Shown here piece after piece: positions 1 to 9,559 of a stretch of DNA of 64,000 bases. The notes below the pieces were generated by a model. That model was given only the letters and a program-made list of their open reading frames with translations. It made no database searches and was not told the DNA's origin. Made by a program: the position numbers and the translations under genes. The stretch covers positions 151,514 to 215,513 of the forward strand of contig UBMU01000001.1 in the NCBI GenBank assembly GCA_900466605.1. The letters are read 5' to 3'. Source of the DNA: Hyphomicrobiales bacterium (GTDB lineage Bacteria; Pseudomonadota; Alphaproteobacteria; Rhizobiales; Rhizobiaceae). Positions within the stretch are counted from its first letter, which is position 1. Every line of letters starts with the position of its first letter.

Positions 1-2165
1 TCATTCAGAATTTCTGGCTCGGGATGATTGCCGCGGCGATTGTCGGCGTACAGGCGGTCGTAATCCCACGCATGAGAAAGCGGCTGCTTGAACTCGGCCG
101 CCAGCGTCAGCTCACGGCCCGTGAACTATCGGGTCGTGTGGGCGAAATCGTTGATGGAATTGGCACAATTCATGGCAACGACACATCGAATTTCGAGCGC
201 GCTGACATCGCCACAAGGCTCGGGCTGATTTTCTCGATCCGCTACGACCTTTATCAATGGAAGTTCCTGGTCAAATTCCTGAACAACTTCCTTGCGCAGG
301 TCACACCGTTCCTCTTTTACGCGATCGGCGGCTATCTCGCGCTGCAGGGCCGATTGGACATCGGCCAGCTGGTTGCGGTGATCAGCGCCTACAAGGATCT
401 GCCAGGACCGCTCAAGGAACTGATCGACTGGGATCAGATGCGCCAGGATGTGCAGGTCAAGTACCAGCAGGTCTACGAGCAGTTCAATGTGGAGCCACTG
501 ATCGATGGCAAGATCCAGGACATTTCGGCGGAAGCGATCGGTGTACTGACGGCTCCGCTGGTGGTTACCAACCTCACTGTGAGCGACGACAGCGGTGCGC
601 GGCTGGTCGATCACGTTTCGGTGGAGATCAAGCCCAACGAAACGGTTGCGGTGGTAGGGCCGAACTCCAGTGGCGCCGAAGCCTTTGCTGAAGCGCTCGG
701 TCGGCTGGTTTGGCCGGATTCCGGTCGTGTCACAATCGACGGCAAGGACCTTCTTGACCTGCCTGAATCCATTACCGGCAGGCGCATCTCCTATGCGTCA
801 GCCGACACCTACTTCTTCCATGGAACGCTGAGGGACAATCTCCTTTACGGTTTGAAACACGCTCCACTGCGAGAGCCCAACTATGACGGCAAGGAAGCTT
901 TGGAGGCCAAGTGGCACGCTGAGGAGGCAGTCAAGGCCGGCAACCCGACGATGGATATCAACAGCGATTGGGTGGACTATCAGGCTGCGGGCGCGACTGG
1001 TCCGCAGGACATCCTGACGGCGATCCGTCCGGTGCTCGATGCGGTACTCATTTCCCAGGATATTCTCGACCTGGCACTGCGTTCGACTGTCAATACGAGC
1101 GTCCATGTGGCACTCGCCGACCACATCGTCGATCTGCGCACGGCACTGCGCCAGCGCATGCAGGAGTCCGAGCTCGGCAACATCGTTGTGCCGTTCGATT
1201 TCGATGCCTACAATCCTCAGGCAACCGTTGGCGAAAACCTGCTCTTCGGTTCGATGAAGCGGCCTATGATGAACAATCGTCGGCTGGCGGCACATCCGTA
1301 TTTTCAGGCGCTCTTCCGGGAGACAGGTCTCAGCAATGACCTTTACGCCATGGGCTTGGAGATTGCGGAGAACGCAGTCGAACTCTTCCACGACCTGCCG
1401 CCTGACCACCCGTTCTTCCAGCAGCTTACCTTCATGACTGCTGAGGACATCCCGACCTATCAGGCGCTGCTGCAAAAGCTGCAGAGCCGCCGGTTCGATG
1501 ACGCAGCACCCGAAGAACGCTCGGCAATTATCCGGCTGAGCTTTGCCTATATCGAGCCCAGGCATCGCTTTGGTCTCTTGACGGACGAGCTGATGGAAAA
1601 GATTGTCAGCGCCCGCAAGCAGTTCCATGAGAATATTCCGGAGGATCTCGCCGCAGTGATCGAGCGATACGATCCGGAGCACTTCATCTCTTCCGCGAGC
1701 CTGATGGATAATGTTCTGTTTGGCCGCATTGCGTATCAGCAGGCCGACGCGTCCGACCGTATACGGGCCATCATGGGTGAACTGTTCGAGTCACTCGAGC
1801 TTATCGACGATGTCATGTCGATCGGGCTCGAATTCGATGTCGGTTCTGGCGGCAAGCGCCTGACAATGGTGCAGCGGCAGAAGCTGAACATCGCTCGGGC
1901 GCTTCTCAAGCGGTCGGACTACTTCGTTTTCAACAGGCCACTATCGGCCCTTGACCAGCGGGTCCAGGATCAGATTACGCACAATATTGTCCAGGATTTC
2001 CACAAGGAAGGCGAAAAGCCTGCCATCATCTGGGTGCTGTCGAACGCGAAGCTGGCTGAGATCTTTGATCGAATCCTGCTATTCGACAGGGGCGCGTTGG
2101 CCGAAGCGGGCAACTTTCCGGAGCTTTCCGAACAAAACGGTATGTTCAAGGAACTGTTATCGTAA
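1..2165 (+). CDS. Degenerate ABC transporter (TMD plus NBD-like), 5' partial
   Basis: The reading frame is open from base 3 and enters the window already inside an ABC exporter-type membrane domain, so the true start lies to the left. About 180 residues of membrane domain are followed by a nucleotide-binding-like region. The Walker A position reads GPNSSGAEA near base 660, without the Lys and Ser/Thr that bind phosphate. The signature region reads GSGGKRLTMVQRQKLNIARA, and the segment where Walker B and the catalytic Glu should sit reads YFVFNRPLSALD, with no Glu. The segment after the Q-loop occurs three times (DNLLYG, ENLLFG, DNVLFG) separated by long inserted stretches, so the domain is far longer than a normal 230-residue NBD. 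ATP hydrolysis by this subunit is doubtful; it may be a regulatory or structural ABC protein. The next gene on the same strand encodes a cNMP-binding fold, which suggests a functional pair. Family membership is clear; function is unknown. Confidence 0.8.
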   Translation, partial: IQNFWLGMIAAAIVGVQAVVIPRMRKRLLELGRQRQLTARELSGRVGEIVDGIGTIHGNDTSNFERADIATRLGLIFSIRYDLYQWKFLVKFLNNFLAQVTPFLFYAIGGYLALQGRLDIGQLVAVISAYKDLPGPLKELIDWDQMRQDVQVKYQQVYEQFNVEPLIDGKIQDISAEAIGVLTAPLVVTNLTVSDDSGARLVDHVSVEIKPNETVAVVGPNSSGAEAFAEALGRLVWPDSGRVTIDGKDLLDLPESITGRRISYASADTYFFHGTLRDNLLYGLKHAPLREPNYDGKEALEAKWHAEEAVKAGNPTMDINSDWVDYQAAGATGPQDILTAIRPVLDAVLISQDILDLALRSTVNTSVHVALADHIVDLRTALRQRMQESELGNIVVPFDFDAYNPQATVGENLLFGSMKRPMMNNRRLAAHPYFQALFRETGLSNDLYAMGLEIAENAVELFHDLPPDHPFFQQLTFMTAEDIPTYQALLQKLQSRRFDDAAPEERSAIIRLSFAYIEPRHRFGLLTDELMEKIVSARKQFHENIPEDLAAVIERYDPEHFISSASLMDNVLFGRIAYQQADASDRIRAIMGELFESLELIDDVMSIGLEFDVGSGGKRLTMVQRQKLNIARALLKRSDYFVFNRPLSALDQRVQDQITHNIVQDFHKEGEKPAIIWVLSNAKLAEIFDRILLFDRGALAEAGNFPELSEQNGMFKELLS

Positions 2166-2257
2166 TACTCTATGGGGAGACAATAAGATGGCGCCCCTTG
2201 AGAGGTGCCACGGTCTAGCGCCGCGCACCGAACAGTGCGGCAGGGGGTAGTACGTTT

Positions 2258-2728
2258 ATGCTGTTGAGAGACGAAGTCGAAATGCTGCGGCGGGTGCCGA
2301 TCTTCTCAAGGATTGCGCCTGCGAAACTGAAATTGCTGGCCTTCACTTCTGATCGCATGACGTACAATGTTGGTCAGGATCTCTTCCATCAGGGGGATCC
2401 GGGCGACGCAGCCTATGTGGTGCTGTCGGGCACCGCCGATATTCTTGTTCACTCGCCCGCCGGCGACATAAAGGTGGCTGATGTGGAGCTGAACTCCATT
2501 GTCGGCGAAATCGCCATTCTGTGCGACGTTTCCCGTACCGCGACAGTTCGCGCCACGTCGCCCCTGGAGGTTCTGCGCATCAGCAAGGAACACTTCTTGA
2601 AGCTGCTTAGCGATTTCCCTGAGATGGCAGTCGAAATCATGCGGGTCCTTGCAGACCGCCTCAATCACACGACCGCCGAGTTGACTGCGGCCCGCGCAGC
2701 CAAGCAGCCGCAGGCGGCGGCGATGTAG
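2258..2728 (+). CDS. Cyclic nucleotide-binding domain protein without DNA-binding domain
   Basis: A 156-residue protein that is almost entirely one CRP/cNMP-type beta-barrel. The phosphate-binding cassette is recognisable as VGEIAILCDVSRTATVRA (residues about 85-102), matching the family pattern G-E-x-A-x-L-(x)n-R-x-A-T/S. After the C helix the protein ends in an Ala/Gln-rich tail with no helix-turn-helix, so it is not a complete Crp/Fnr transcription factor. The ATG follows a GGGGG stretch about 10 bases upstream. It lies 92 bases downstream of the degenerate ABC protein on the same strand and the pair is closed by a strong terminator, so co-transcription is likely. I infer that it senses a cyclic nucleotide for, or interacts with, the ABC protein. 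The ligand cannot be predicted from sequence alone. Confidence 0.85.
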   Translation: MLLRDEVEMLRRVPIFSRIAPAKLKLLAFTSDRMTYNVGQDLFHQGDPGDAAYVVLSGTADILVHSPAGDIKVADVELNSIVGEIAILCDVSRTATVRATSPLEVLRISKEHFLKLLSDFPEMAVEIMRVLADRLNHTTAELTAARAAKQPQAAAM

Positions 2729-2752
2729 CGATTGCCGGTAATACTCGAAAGC

Positions 2753-2786
2753 AAAAGGCCGCCTGGCATCAGCAGGCGGCCTTTTT
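2753..2786. terminator. Rho-independent terminator, usable on both strands
   Basis: A perfect 13-bp stem, AAAAGGCCGCCTG (2753-2765) with CAGGCGGCCTTTT (2773-2785), encloses a 7-base loop and is followed by T. The A-run on the left arm gives a T-run on the minus strand, so it can end both the plus-strand ABC/cNMP pair and the convergent minus-strand MFS gene. Confidence 0.9.
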
Positions 2787-2801
2787 CGCGTTGTGTGAAG
2801 T

Positions 2802-4133
2802 TCAGTCGCGCTGCTCAAGCGCCCTGCTGAACGCCAATGCAGCAAGGGTGCACAAGGCGCCTGACAGCAGGTAGTAGCCGACGAAAGGCAGGCCGAAGCG
2901 GCTGGACAGAGTCAGCGCGACGAGCGGTGCAAAACCGGCGCCAACCAGCCAGGCAAGGTCTGAGGTGAAGGCCGCGCCGGTATAGCGATAGCCTCTGCCG
3001 AAGCGCGATGAGATCGAACCGGTCGCCTGGCCGAACGACAGACCGAGGACGCCGAAGCCGATAATCACAAAGGCATCATGTCCCCGAGATCCTCCGGCCA
3101 TAAGCATCGGTCCGATGAAGCTGAAGATCGCGATGAGAACGGCACAGATGGCGAGCTGGGCACGCCGGCCGATACGATCCGCGATCATTCCGGAGACGAC
3201 GATGGCCACAAGACCGACCATCGCTCCAATGATCTGTACCACCATGAATGTACCAATCGGTTGGGTTCCGTAGAGGTACATCCAGCCAAGCGGGAAGATT
3301 GTTACCAGGTGGAACATGGCAAAGCTTGCAAGCGGAACGAAGGCTCCGAGCAGGATATCGCGACCATGAACGCGCAGCACTTCATGAATTGGCGCAGCCT
3401 CCAGCTCGTGCTGTTCCAATGCCGAGCCGAAATCCGGCGTCATAACGAGGCGCAAACGGGCAAAAAGTGCAACGACATTGATCGCAAAGGCGACGAAGAA
3501 CGGGTAGCGCCAGCCCCAGCTCAGAAAGTCCTCGTTGGACAGGTTGGCGATGAAATACCCGAAAAGCACACTTGCCAGCGCAAAGCCGATCGGCGCGCCG
3601 AGCTGCGGGATCATAGCGTACCACCCGCGGCGGTTTGGCGGAGCGTTGAGGGCAAGCAGTGAGGCCAGTCCATCCCAGGCGCCGCCGAGCGCAAATCCCT
3701 GACCCAGCCGAAAGAGTGCAAGCAACGCGATCGACCAGCCGCCGATCTCGTTATAGCCCGGCAGGAAAGCGATCGACGCTGTGGAGCCGCCAAGCAAGAA
3801 CAATGCGATCGTCAGTTTGGCACCGCGGCCGTAGACGCGGTCGATGGTCATGAACACGACCGACCCAACAGGGCGTGCCAGAAACGCCAGCGAAAAGATC
3901 GCAAAGGAATAGAGCGTTGCTGTCAGTCGGTCCGGCGCAAAGGGAAAGACAAGCTGAGGGAAGACCAGCACCGATGCGAGTCCGTAGACGAAGAAATCAA
4001 AGAATTCGGACATGCGCCCGATGACCACGCCGATCGCAATGCTGCCGGGCGATACCGGCTTGTCGGCATGAATTCGCCGCGCGTCTTGTTCCATCGATGT
4101 GGATGACGGTCCGTAGTGTGTTGCATTAGCCAT
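2802..4133 (-). CDS. MFS transporter, metabolite:H+ symporter (MHS) type
   Basis: A 443-residue, 12-helix major facilitator protein. The N-terminal half contains IGRMSEFFDFFVYGLAS, typical of the MHS branch (ProP, KgtP and citrate/dicarboxylate symporters), and the loop between helices 2 and 3 has the RPVGSVVF...DRVYGRGAK variant of the family motif. A second copy (MIADRIGRRAQL) sits between helices 8 and 9. I chose the ATG at 4133 because GGGAGG lies 7 bases upstream; an earlier in-frame start exists but lacks this site. It is divergently placed from cyoA and shares a 383-base spacer. The substrate is not predictable; an organic acid or compatible solute is most likely for this subfamily. 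The C-terminus faces the shared terminator at 2753-2786. Confidence 0.88.
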   Translation of the reverse strand: MANATHYGPSSTSMEQDARRIHADKPVSPGSIAIGVVIGRMSEFFDFFVYGLASVLVFPQLVFPFAPDRLTATLYSFAIFSLAFLARPVGSVVFMTIDRVYGRGAKLTIALFLLGGSTASIAFLPGYNEIGGWSIALLALFRLGQGFALGGAWDGLASLLALNAPPNRRGWYAMIPQLGAPIGFALASVLFGYFIANLSNEDFLSWGWRYPFFVAFAINVVALFARLRLVMTPDFGSALEQHELEAAPIHEVLRVHGRDILLGAFVPLASFAMFHLVTIFPLGWMYLYGTQPIGTFMVVQIIGAMVGLVAIVVSGMIADRIGRRAQLAICAVLIAIFSFIGPMLMAGGSRGHDAFVIIGFGVLGLSFGQATGSISSRFGRGYRYTGAAFTSDLAWLVGAGFAPLVALTLSSRFGLPFVGYYLLSGALCTLAALAFSRALEQRD

Positions 4134-4516
4134 TAAAACGCCTCCCTCGTTGAGGCACTCCTGTGGCAAAGCGCCTCACTTGCGATCTTGATCAAACCAC
4201 CGCGCTTATCAAGTCTGATCGACGTAAATAGTTCATCCAGTTGCTTGAAAATCAGATGCGGACGAAAAATCACGTCCCGGAGACGGAAAAGCGGTCCCGC
4301 TAGGCTGGCACGATCAGCTCTCAGGGATATATTAGCCCTTCAAAAAATGGTTGCGCGCAAAAAGTCGTTCGAACTCTGATCAGCTTTTGACATCCTGCGC
4401 CACGTGTCTTATCCCGCAGTGCGGCATATCTGCTGCACTGCGACCAAACACCTCATGTTGCTATCAAGTGCAGTGCTTTAGTCGCGGTTTGGACGAAACA
4501 AGAAGAGCATAGAGAC
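4134..4516. promoter_or_regulatory. Divergent intergenic region, MFS gene / cyoA
   Basis: A 383-base spacer between two divergent genes, so it must hold both promoters. I could not assign -35/-10 boxes with confidence. An inverted repeat CTTGAT (4187-4192) and ATCAAG (4208-4213) is present, but its 15-base spacing does not fit an FNR/FixK box. No further gene is seen. Confidence 0.5.
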
Positions 4517-5686
4517 GTGCAAAAACTGTCAAAGTTTTCCCGCCATCTCCTCATTCTGCCACTGCTTCTGACGCTGGCGGGATGCAATTTGGTGGTCATG
4601 TCGCCTTCGGGCGATATCGCCGTGCAGCAACGCGACCTCATTATCGTATCGACGGTTTTGATGCTGCTGATCATCGTTCCGGTGATCTTCCTGACACTGC
4701 TGTTTGCCTGGCGTTATCGTCGGTCCAACACGGCCGCCACCTATGATCCCGAATGGCACCATTCCACACGTCTCGAAGTGGTCATCTGGTCCGCGCCGCT
4801 TGCGATCATCATCGCCCTTGGCGCCATAACCTGGATCAGCACCCATAAGCTCGACCCATATCGTCCGCTCGACCGCATTGACGCTGAGCGTGCCATTCCG
4901 GCAAATGCCAAGCCGCTGACTGTCGAAGTCGTTGCGCTCGACTGGAAATGGCTGTTCTTCTACCCTGAGCTTGGAATTGCAACCGTCAACGAGTTGGCAG
5001 CGCCTGTCGACGTGCCGATCGAGTTCAAAATCACCGCTTCGTCAGTGATGAATTCTTTCTACATTCCGGCGCTTGCAGGGCAGATCTACGCGATGCCTGG
5101 GATGCAGACCCGGTTGAACGCGGTGATCAACAAGGAAGGCGTGTTTGACGGCTTTTCGGCCAACTATAGCGGCGCCGGTTTTTCACACATGCGTTTCAAG
5201 TTCCATGGTGTCAGCCAGCAAGGCTTTGAGGCATGGGTGGCGCAGGTCAAGGAACGGGGTACGTCGCTGAACCGTGACACCTATTTGAAGCTGGAGCGCC
5301 CGAGCGAGAAGGAGCCTGTCCGCTACTACGCCTCGGCCGACAAGGATCTCTATAACGCGATCCTCAACATGTGCGCAGCACCCGGCAAGATGTGCATGAA
5401 CGAGATGATGCACATCGACATGATGGGCGGCGGCGGCAAGGAAAGCAACGAGAACCGCGAGAAGCTTGAGCACGACAACCGTCATGCCGATCAGGCCGGC
5501 GGTGGCCACGGCGTGTCGGCTGGCGAAAGCCACGAGGCGCCGGAGACCAAGCCGGCAGACGCTACGACCGGTCAGGCAGGCGACACGCAGACCATGCCAG
5601 GCATGCAACATGACGGGCACGCCATGCCCGGCACGGACCACGGTACCGGCGGTGACACAGCGCCCGCGCAGCAAAATAGCAACTAG
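4517..5686 (+). CDS. cyoA: Cytochrome bo3-type quinol oxidase subunit II
   Basis: Subunit II of a heme-copper quinol oxidase, 389 residues. It begins with a lipoprotein signal peptide (LTLAGC, Cys22) and two transmembrane helices, followed by a periplasmic cupredoxin domain. Where cytochrome c oxidases carry the CuA ligands, this protein reads SANYSGAGFSHM: the cysteines are replaced by Ser, which identifies a quinol oxidase. E. coli CyoA is about 315 residues. The extra length here is a C-terminal tail of about 90 residues rich in Met and His (NEMMHIDMMGG; TMPGMQHDGHAMPGTDHG), which resembles copper-binding tails. The start is a GTG at 4517 with a weak purine-rich site upstream. First gene of cyoABCD. 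Confidence 0.95.
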   Translation: MQKLSKFSRHLLILPLLLTLAGCNLVVMSPSGDIAVQQRDLIIVSTVLMLLIIVPVIFLTLLFAWRYRRSNTAATYDPEWHHSTRLEVVIWSAPLAIIIALGAITWISTHKLDPYRPLDRIDAERAIPANAKPLTVEVVALDWKWLFFYPELGIATVNELAAPVDVPIEFKITASSVMNSFYIPALAGQIYAMPGMQTRLNAVINKEGVFDGFSANYSGAGFSHMRFKFHGVSQQGFEAWVAQVKERGTSLNRDTYLKLERPSEKEPVRYYASADKDLYNAILNMCAAPGKMCMNEMMHIDMMGGGGKESNENREKLEHDNRHADQAGGGHGVSAGESHEAPETKPADATTGQAGDTQTMPGMQHDGHAMPGTDHGTGGDTAPAQQNSN

Positions 5687-5731
5687 ACCTGGCGCTTTGC
5701 GTCGATACGACATCAATGAACGGGTTCATCA

Positions 5732-7735
5732 ATGTTTTCCAATCCTGACCTCCTGAAGTTCATCTTCGGTCGGTTGACCCTAGAATCGATCCCATATCAC
5801 GAGCCAATCCTTCTCGTGACCTTTACTGTCGTCGCCCTTGGCGGCATCGCACTTCTGGGTGTTGTTACCTATTTCAAGCTCTGGGGTTATCTCTGGCGCG
5901 AGTGGCTGACGAGCGTCGATCACAAGAAGATCGGCATCATGTACGTCATCCTTGCGCTGATCATGCTTTTGCGCGGCTTCTCCGACGCCATCATGATGCG
6001 CCTTCAGCAGGCAATCGCCTTCAATGGGTCGGCCGGCTACCTGCCTCCGCATCATTACGACCAGGTTTTCACCGCCCATGGCGTCATCATGATCTTCTTC
6101 ATGGCGATGCCCTTCGTTACCGGTCTCATGAATCTCGTCGTGCCCTTGCAGATCGGCGCCCGCGACGTCTCTTTCCCATTCTTGAACAATTTCTCGTTCT
6201 GGATGACGACTGCTGGCGCAATCATCATCATGATCTCGCTTTTTGTTGGCGAATTCGCGCAGACTGGGTGGCTGGCCTATCCGCCCCTATCGGGATCGGA
6301 TTATAGCCCGGGTGTCGGGGTCGACTACTATATTTGGGGTCTTCAGGTCGCCGGTGTGGGAACGACGCTCTCGGGCATCAATCTGATCGCCACCATCGTG
6401 AAGATGCGCGCGCCAGGCATGAGCTTCATGAAGATGCCTGTCTTCACCTGGACGTCGCTTTGCACCAACATCCTCATCGTCGCGACCTTCCCGGTCCTGA
6501 CAGCGACACTCGCACTCCTGTCCCTTGATCGCTACGCCGGCACTAATTTCTTTACCAATGACCTTGGCGGCAACCCGATGATGTACGTCAACCTCATCTG
6601 GATTTGGGGTCACCCCGAGGTCTACATCCTGGTGCTCCCGGCCTTCGGTATATTCTCGGAAGTCGTCGCAACTTTCTGTGGCAAGCGCCTCTTTGGTTAC
6701 GCCTCGATGGTGTACGCCACCTGCGTAATCATGATCCTGTCGTATCTCGTCTGGCTCCATCACTTCTTCACGATGGGTTCAGGCGCGAGCGTCAACTCGT
6801 TCTTCGGCATCACGACCATGATCATCTCAATCCCGACTGGTGCGAAGATGTTCAACTGGCTGTTTACGATGTATCGCGGTCGCATCCGCTATGAAGTTCC
6901 GATGCTGTGGACGATGGGCTTCATGGTGACCTTCGTCATCGGCGGCATGACTGGCGTGCTACTGGCCGTTCCGCCTGCCGATTTCGTGCTGCACAACTCG
7001 CTCTTTTTGATCGCCCACTTCCATAACGTTATCATCGGCGGCGTAGTGTTCGGCCTGATGGCGGGTGTGACCTACTGGTTTCCCAAGGCTTTTGGCTACA
7101 AGCTGGATCCGTTCTGGGGCAAGATGTCATTCTGGTTCTGGCTGATCGGCTTCTATTTCGCCTTCATGCCGCTTTACGTGCTCGGCCTTATGGGCGTGAC
7201 CCGCCGTGTGTCGCAGTTCGAAGACCCGTCCTTGCAGATATGGTTCATCATTGCAGCATTCGGCGCCTTCCTGATCGCGATCGGCATTGCCTGCTTTATC
7301 ATCCAGCTGGTTGTCAGCTTCTTCAAGCGTGAAGAACTGCGTGATACGACCGGCGATCCCTGGGACGGCCGCACGCTGGAATGGTCAACCTCGTCGCCTC
7401 CGCCAGACTATAACTTCGCGTTCACGCCAGTCGTTCACGATCATGACTCCTGGTATGACATGAAGGCACGCGGCTATGCCCGTCCGCTGGAAGGTTTCAA
7501 GCCGATCCACATGCCGAAGAACACGGGGACAGGTGTTATCCTCGGTGGCATCAGCATCGTACTAGCCTTTGCACTCATCTGGTACATGTGGTGGCTGGCC
7601 GTCTTGTCGTTCGTAGCTATGATTGTCGTGGCGATTGGCCACACCTTCAACTACAACCGCGACTTCTATATCCCCGCGACAGAAGTCACGGAAACGGAAG
7701 GCAAGCGTACGGCGCTGCTTGCCGAGCAGGTGTAA
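5732..7735 (+). CDS. cyoB: Cytochrome bo3-type quinol oxidase subunit I
   Basis: The catalytic, proton-pumping subunit I (667 residues, the normal CyoB length) with about 15 transmembrane helices. Visible ligands and motifs are [12 protein letters not shown] (low-spin heme ligand region), [15 protein letters not shown] (CuB His, the His-cross-linked Tyr and the Glu of the D-channel), LHHFFTMG (two CuB His), and [10 protein letters not shown] (heme o3 and low-spin heme His). It oxidises ubiquinol and reduces O2 to water in the inner membrane together with CyoA, C and D. It starts 45 bases after cyoA in the same operon. Nothing in the sequence is abnormal. Confidence 0.97.
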   Translation: MFSNPDLLKFIFGRLTLESIPYHEPILLVTFTVVALGGIALLGVVTYFKLWGYLWREWLTSVDHKKIGIMYVILALIMLLRGFSDAIMMRLQQAIAFNGSAGYLPPHHYDQVFTAHGVIMIFFMAMPFVTGLMNLVVPLQIGARDVSFPFLNNFSFWMTTAGAIIIMISLFVGEFAQTGWLAYPPLSGSDYSPGVGVDYYIWGLQVAGVGTTLSGINLIATIVKMRAPGMSFMKMPVFTWTSLCTNILIVATFPVLTATLALLSLDRYAGTNFFTNDLGGNPMMYVNLIWIWGHPEVYILVLPAFGIFSEVVATFCGKRLFGYASMVYATCVIMILSYLVWLHHFFTMGSGASVNSFFGITTMIISIPTGAKMFNWLFTMYRGRIRYEVPMLWTMGFMVTFVIGGMTGVLLAVPPADFVLHNSLFLIAHFHNVIIGGVVFGLMAGVTYWFPKAFGYKLDPFWGKMSFWFWLIGFYFAFMPLYVLGLMGVTRRVSQFEDPSLQIWFIIAAFGAFLIAIGIACFIIQLVVSFFKREELRDTTGDPWDGRTLEWSTSSPPPDYNFAFTPVVHDHDSWYDMKARGYARPLEGFKPIHMPKNTGTGVILGGISIVLAFALIWYMWWLAVLSFVAMIVVAIGHTFNYNRDFYIPATEVTETEGKRTALLAEQV

Positions 7736-7739
7736 GACC

Positions 7740-8360
7740 ATGAGCGATACGATCATCGACAAGGCCGACAAGCCTGAATTCTACATGACGGAAGAGCACC
7801 ACCCGGAAGGCAGCACCATGCTTGGCTTCTGGCTCTACCTGATGAGCGACTGCCTCATCTTCGCGGTGCTTTTTGCAACCTACGCCGTTCTCGGCCGCAA
7901 CTACGCGGCCGGGCCGTCGCCAGCCGATCTCTTCGATCTGCCTCTGGTGGCGATCAACACCTCGATGCTGCTCCTGTCCTCCATCACCTATGGCTTCGCA
8001 ATGCTGCAGATGGAGCGCAAGGAAAAGGGCGCAACGCTCTTCTGGCTCGGCATCACCGGCATCTTTGGCCTGGTCTTTCTTGGCCTTGAACTTTACGAGT
8101 TCGCCCATCTCATTCACGAGGGCGCGGGCCCGACCCGCAGCGCCTTCCTCTCCAGCTTCTTCACGCTGGTCGGGACGCACGGCCTGCACGTCACCTTTGG
8201 CATTATCTGGCTGGTGACATTGATGGTCCAGGTGTCAATGCGGGGTCTAATCGCTGAAAATCGCCGGCGCCTGATGTGCCTATCGATGTTCTGGCACTTC
8301 CTCGACGTCGTCTGGATCGGCGTCTTCTCCGTTGTCTATCTCATGGGAGTTCTCGGATGA
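7740..8360 (+). CDS. cyoC: Cytochrome bo3-type quinol oxidase subunit III
   Basis: A 206-residue, five-helix subunit III. Recognisable segments are [20 protein letters not shown] near the N-terminus, [14 protein letters not shown] in the fourth helix and [19 protein letters not shown] at the C-terminus, all typical of CyoC. The ATG at 7740 follows the cyoB stop by four bases, so translation is probably coupled. Its stop overlaps the next start in an ATGA arrangement. The subunit stabilises the oxidase core and has no redox centre. Confidence 0.96.
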   Translation: MSDTIIDKADKPEFYMTEEHHPEGSTMLGFWLYLMSDCLIFAVLFATYAVLGRNYAAGPSPADLFDLPLVAINTSMLLLSSITYGFAMLQMERKEKGATLFWLGITGIFGLVFLGLELYEFAHLIHEGAGPTRSAFLSSFFTLVGTHGLHVTFGIIWLVTLMVQVSMRGLIAENRRRLMCLSMFWHFLDVVWIGVFSVVYLMGVLG

Positions 8361-8758
8361 CTTCTCACGCACCCGCAACTGAGGACGCTCACGAGGCGCA
8401 TCATGGTCACAGCCACGGGCACGAGGCTGCCCATGGAACCTTCAAGAGCTACATGATCGGCTTCGTGCTGTCGATCATCCTAACGGCGATTCCGTTCTGG
8501 CTGGTCATGGCAGGCGTCTTCGAAAGTCCGGCGGTTACTGCCGCCTGGATCATGGGCCTCGCCGCCGTCCAGATCGTCGTTCATATGATCTTCTTCCTTC
8601 ATATGAACCCGCGCTCGGAAGGCGGCTGGTCGATGATGGCACTCATCTTCACGCTGCTGCTGGTCGCCATTGCACTCGCCGGCTCCCTCTGGGTCATGCA
8701 TCATCTAAACGCGAACATGATGCCGATGAGCCCTGAAATGATGAAGAACATGCCGTAA
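8357..8758 (+). CDS. cyoD: Cytochrome bo3-type quinol oxidase subunit IV
   Basis: A 133-residue, three-helix small subunit. The N-terminal tail before the first helix is unusually His-rich ([16 protein letters not shown], residues about 13-28), which could bind metal. The helices contain [20 protein letters not shown] and [11 protein letters not shown], both typical of CyoD. The start overlaps the cyoC stop by four bases. The C-terminus is Met-rich ([13 protein letters not shown]), echoing the Met/His-rich tail of CyoA in the same complex. Confidence 0.95.
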   Translation: MTSHAPATEDAHEAHHGHSHGHEAAHGTFKSYMIGFVLSIILTAIPFWLVMAGVFESPAVTAAWIMGLAAVQIVVHMIFFLHMNPRSEGGWSMMALIFTLLLVAIALAGSLWVMHHLNANMMPMSPEMMKNMP

Positions 8759-8765
8759 GGCACAA

Positions 8766-8789
8766 GCGGGCGGCGGTCACGCCGCCCGC
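8766..8789 (+). other. Stable stem-loop between cyoD and the SURF1 gene
   Basis: A perfect 10-bp GC-only stem, GCGGGCGGCG (8766-8775) with CGCCGCCCGC (8780-8789), and a GTCA loop. No T-run follows, so it is more likely a partial attenuator or mRNA-stabilising hairpin that lowers expression of the downstream assembly factor than a full terminator. Confidence 0.7.
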
Positions 8790-8803
8790 AAAGGTATTGA
8801 CCC

Positions 8804-9559
8804 ATGGCCGACATTCCTTCTGAAAAAGTAGTGGAACGGCGTAGTGCCGTGGCGCTGACGATTTTATGTGGCCTGATGGTGCTATTGATCGCCGCATTGA
8901 TTTCCCTGGGAATCTGGCAGATCGAGCGGTTGTCCTGGAAGGAGGACCTGATTGCCCGGGTCGACCAGCGCGCCCGTGCCGAGGCAGTTTCTGCGCCGAA
9001 CCGTTCAGAGTGGAACGAGGTCAGTAGGGCCAAAGACGAATATCGTCATGTAGCGGCAGAAGGCATCCTGCAGAACGACAAGGAAACGCTGATTTACGCG
9101 TCGACGACCCTCGGCGCAGGCTATTGGGTTCTTACACCACTCAAACTCTTCGACGGGACCTCTATCCTGATCAACCGGGGTTTTGTCCCGACCGACAAGC
9201 GTGATCCTGCCGCACGCAGCGAAGGACAGATCACTGCGCCGCTGAAAATTACCGGACTTTTGAGGATTTCCGAGCCGAAGGGAACATTCATCAAATCCAA
9301 CGATCCGACCAACGATCGCTGGTACTCACGTGATGTCGCTGCGATCGCCGAACGCCGCGGCGTCGATAATGCCGCTCCCTATTTCATCGATGCCGATGCG
9401 ACGCCCAATCCTGGCAGCCTGCCTGTAGGAGGGTTGACGCAGGTTGTCTTTCCCAACAACCACCTCGTTTACGCCATAACCTGGTTTGCACTCGCAATCA
9501 TGACTACCGGCCTCTTGGCCTTCGTCGTTCGCATCGAGTTGCGCGCCCGTCGGTCCTGA
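8804..9559 (+). CDS. SURF1-family oxidase assembly protein
   Basis: A 251-residue inner-membrane protein with one helix at each end (about residues 15-37 and 222-243) and a periplasmic domain between, the classic SURF1/Shy1 topology. Family motifs include LGIWQIERLSWKEDLIARVD after the first helix, GAGYWVLTPL, and ILINRGFVPTDKRDP. SURF1 proteins help insert heme a or o into subunit I of terminal oxidases. Its place directly after cyoD makes the bo3 oxidase the natural client. It ends back-to-back with the convergent FAD gene, with no spacer. Confidence 0.93.
   Translation: MADIPSEKVVERRSAVALTILCGLMVLLIAALISLGIWQIERLSWKEDLIARVDQRARAEAVSAPNRSEWNEVSRAKDEYRHVAAEGILQNDKETLIYASTTLGAGYWVLTPLKLFDGTSILINRGFVPTDKRDPAARSEGQITAPLKITGLLRISEPKGTFIKSNDPTNDRWYSRDVAAIAERRGVDNAAPYFIDADATPNPGSLPVGGLTQVVFPNNHLVYAITWFALAIMTTGLLAFVVRIELRARRS

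Noticed and set aside
798..1682. A 294-codon minus-strand frame inside the degenerate ABC gene
   Set aside because: No motif or ribosome-binding site, and the plus frame is supported by family similarity along its length.
4187..4213. CTTGAT...ATCAAG dyad upstream of cyoA as an FNR/FixK box
   Set aside because: The 15-base spacing is wrong; FNR/FixK sites need four bases between TTGAT and ATCAA.
4517..8758. Reading the oxidase as a cytochrome c (aa3/caa3) oxidase
   Set aside because: Subunit II lacks the CuA cysteines (SANYSGAGFSHM), and gene order and lengths match cyoABCD.
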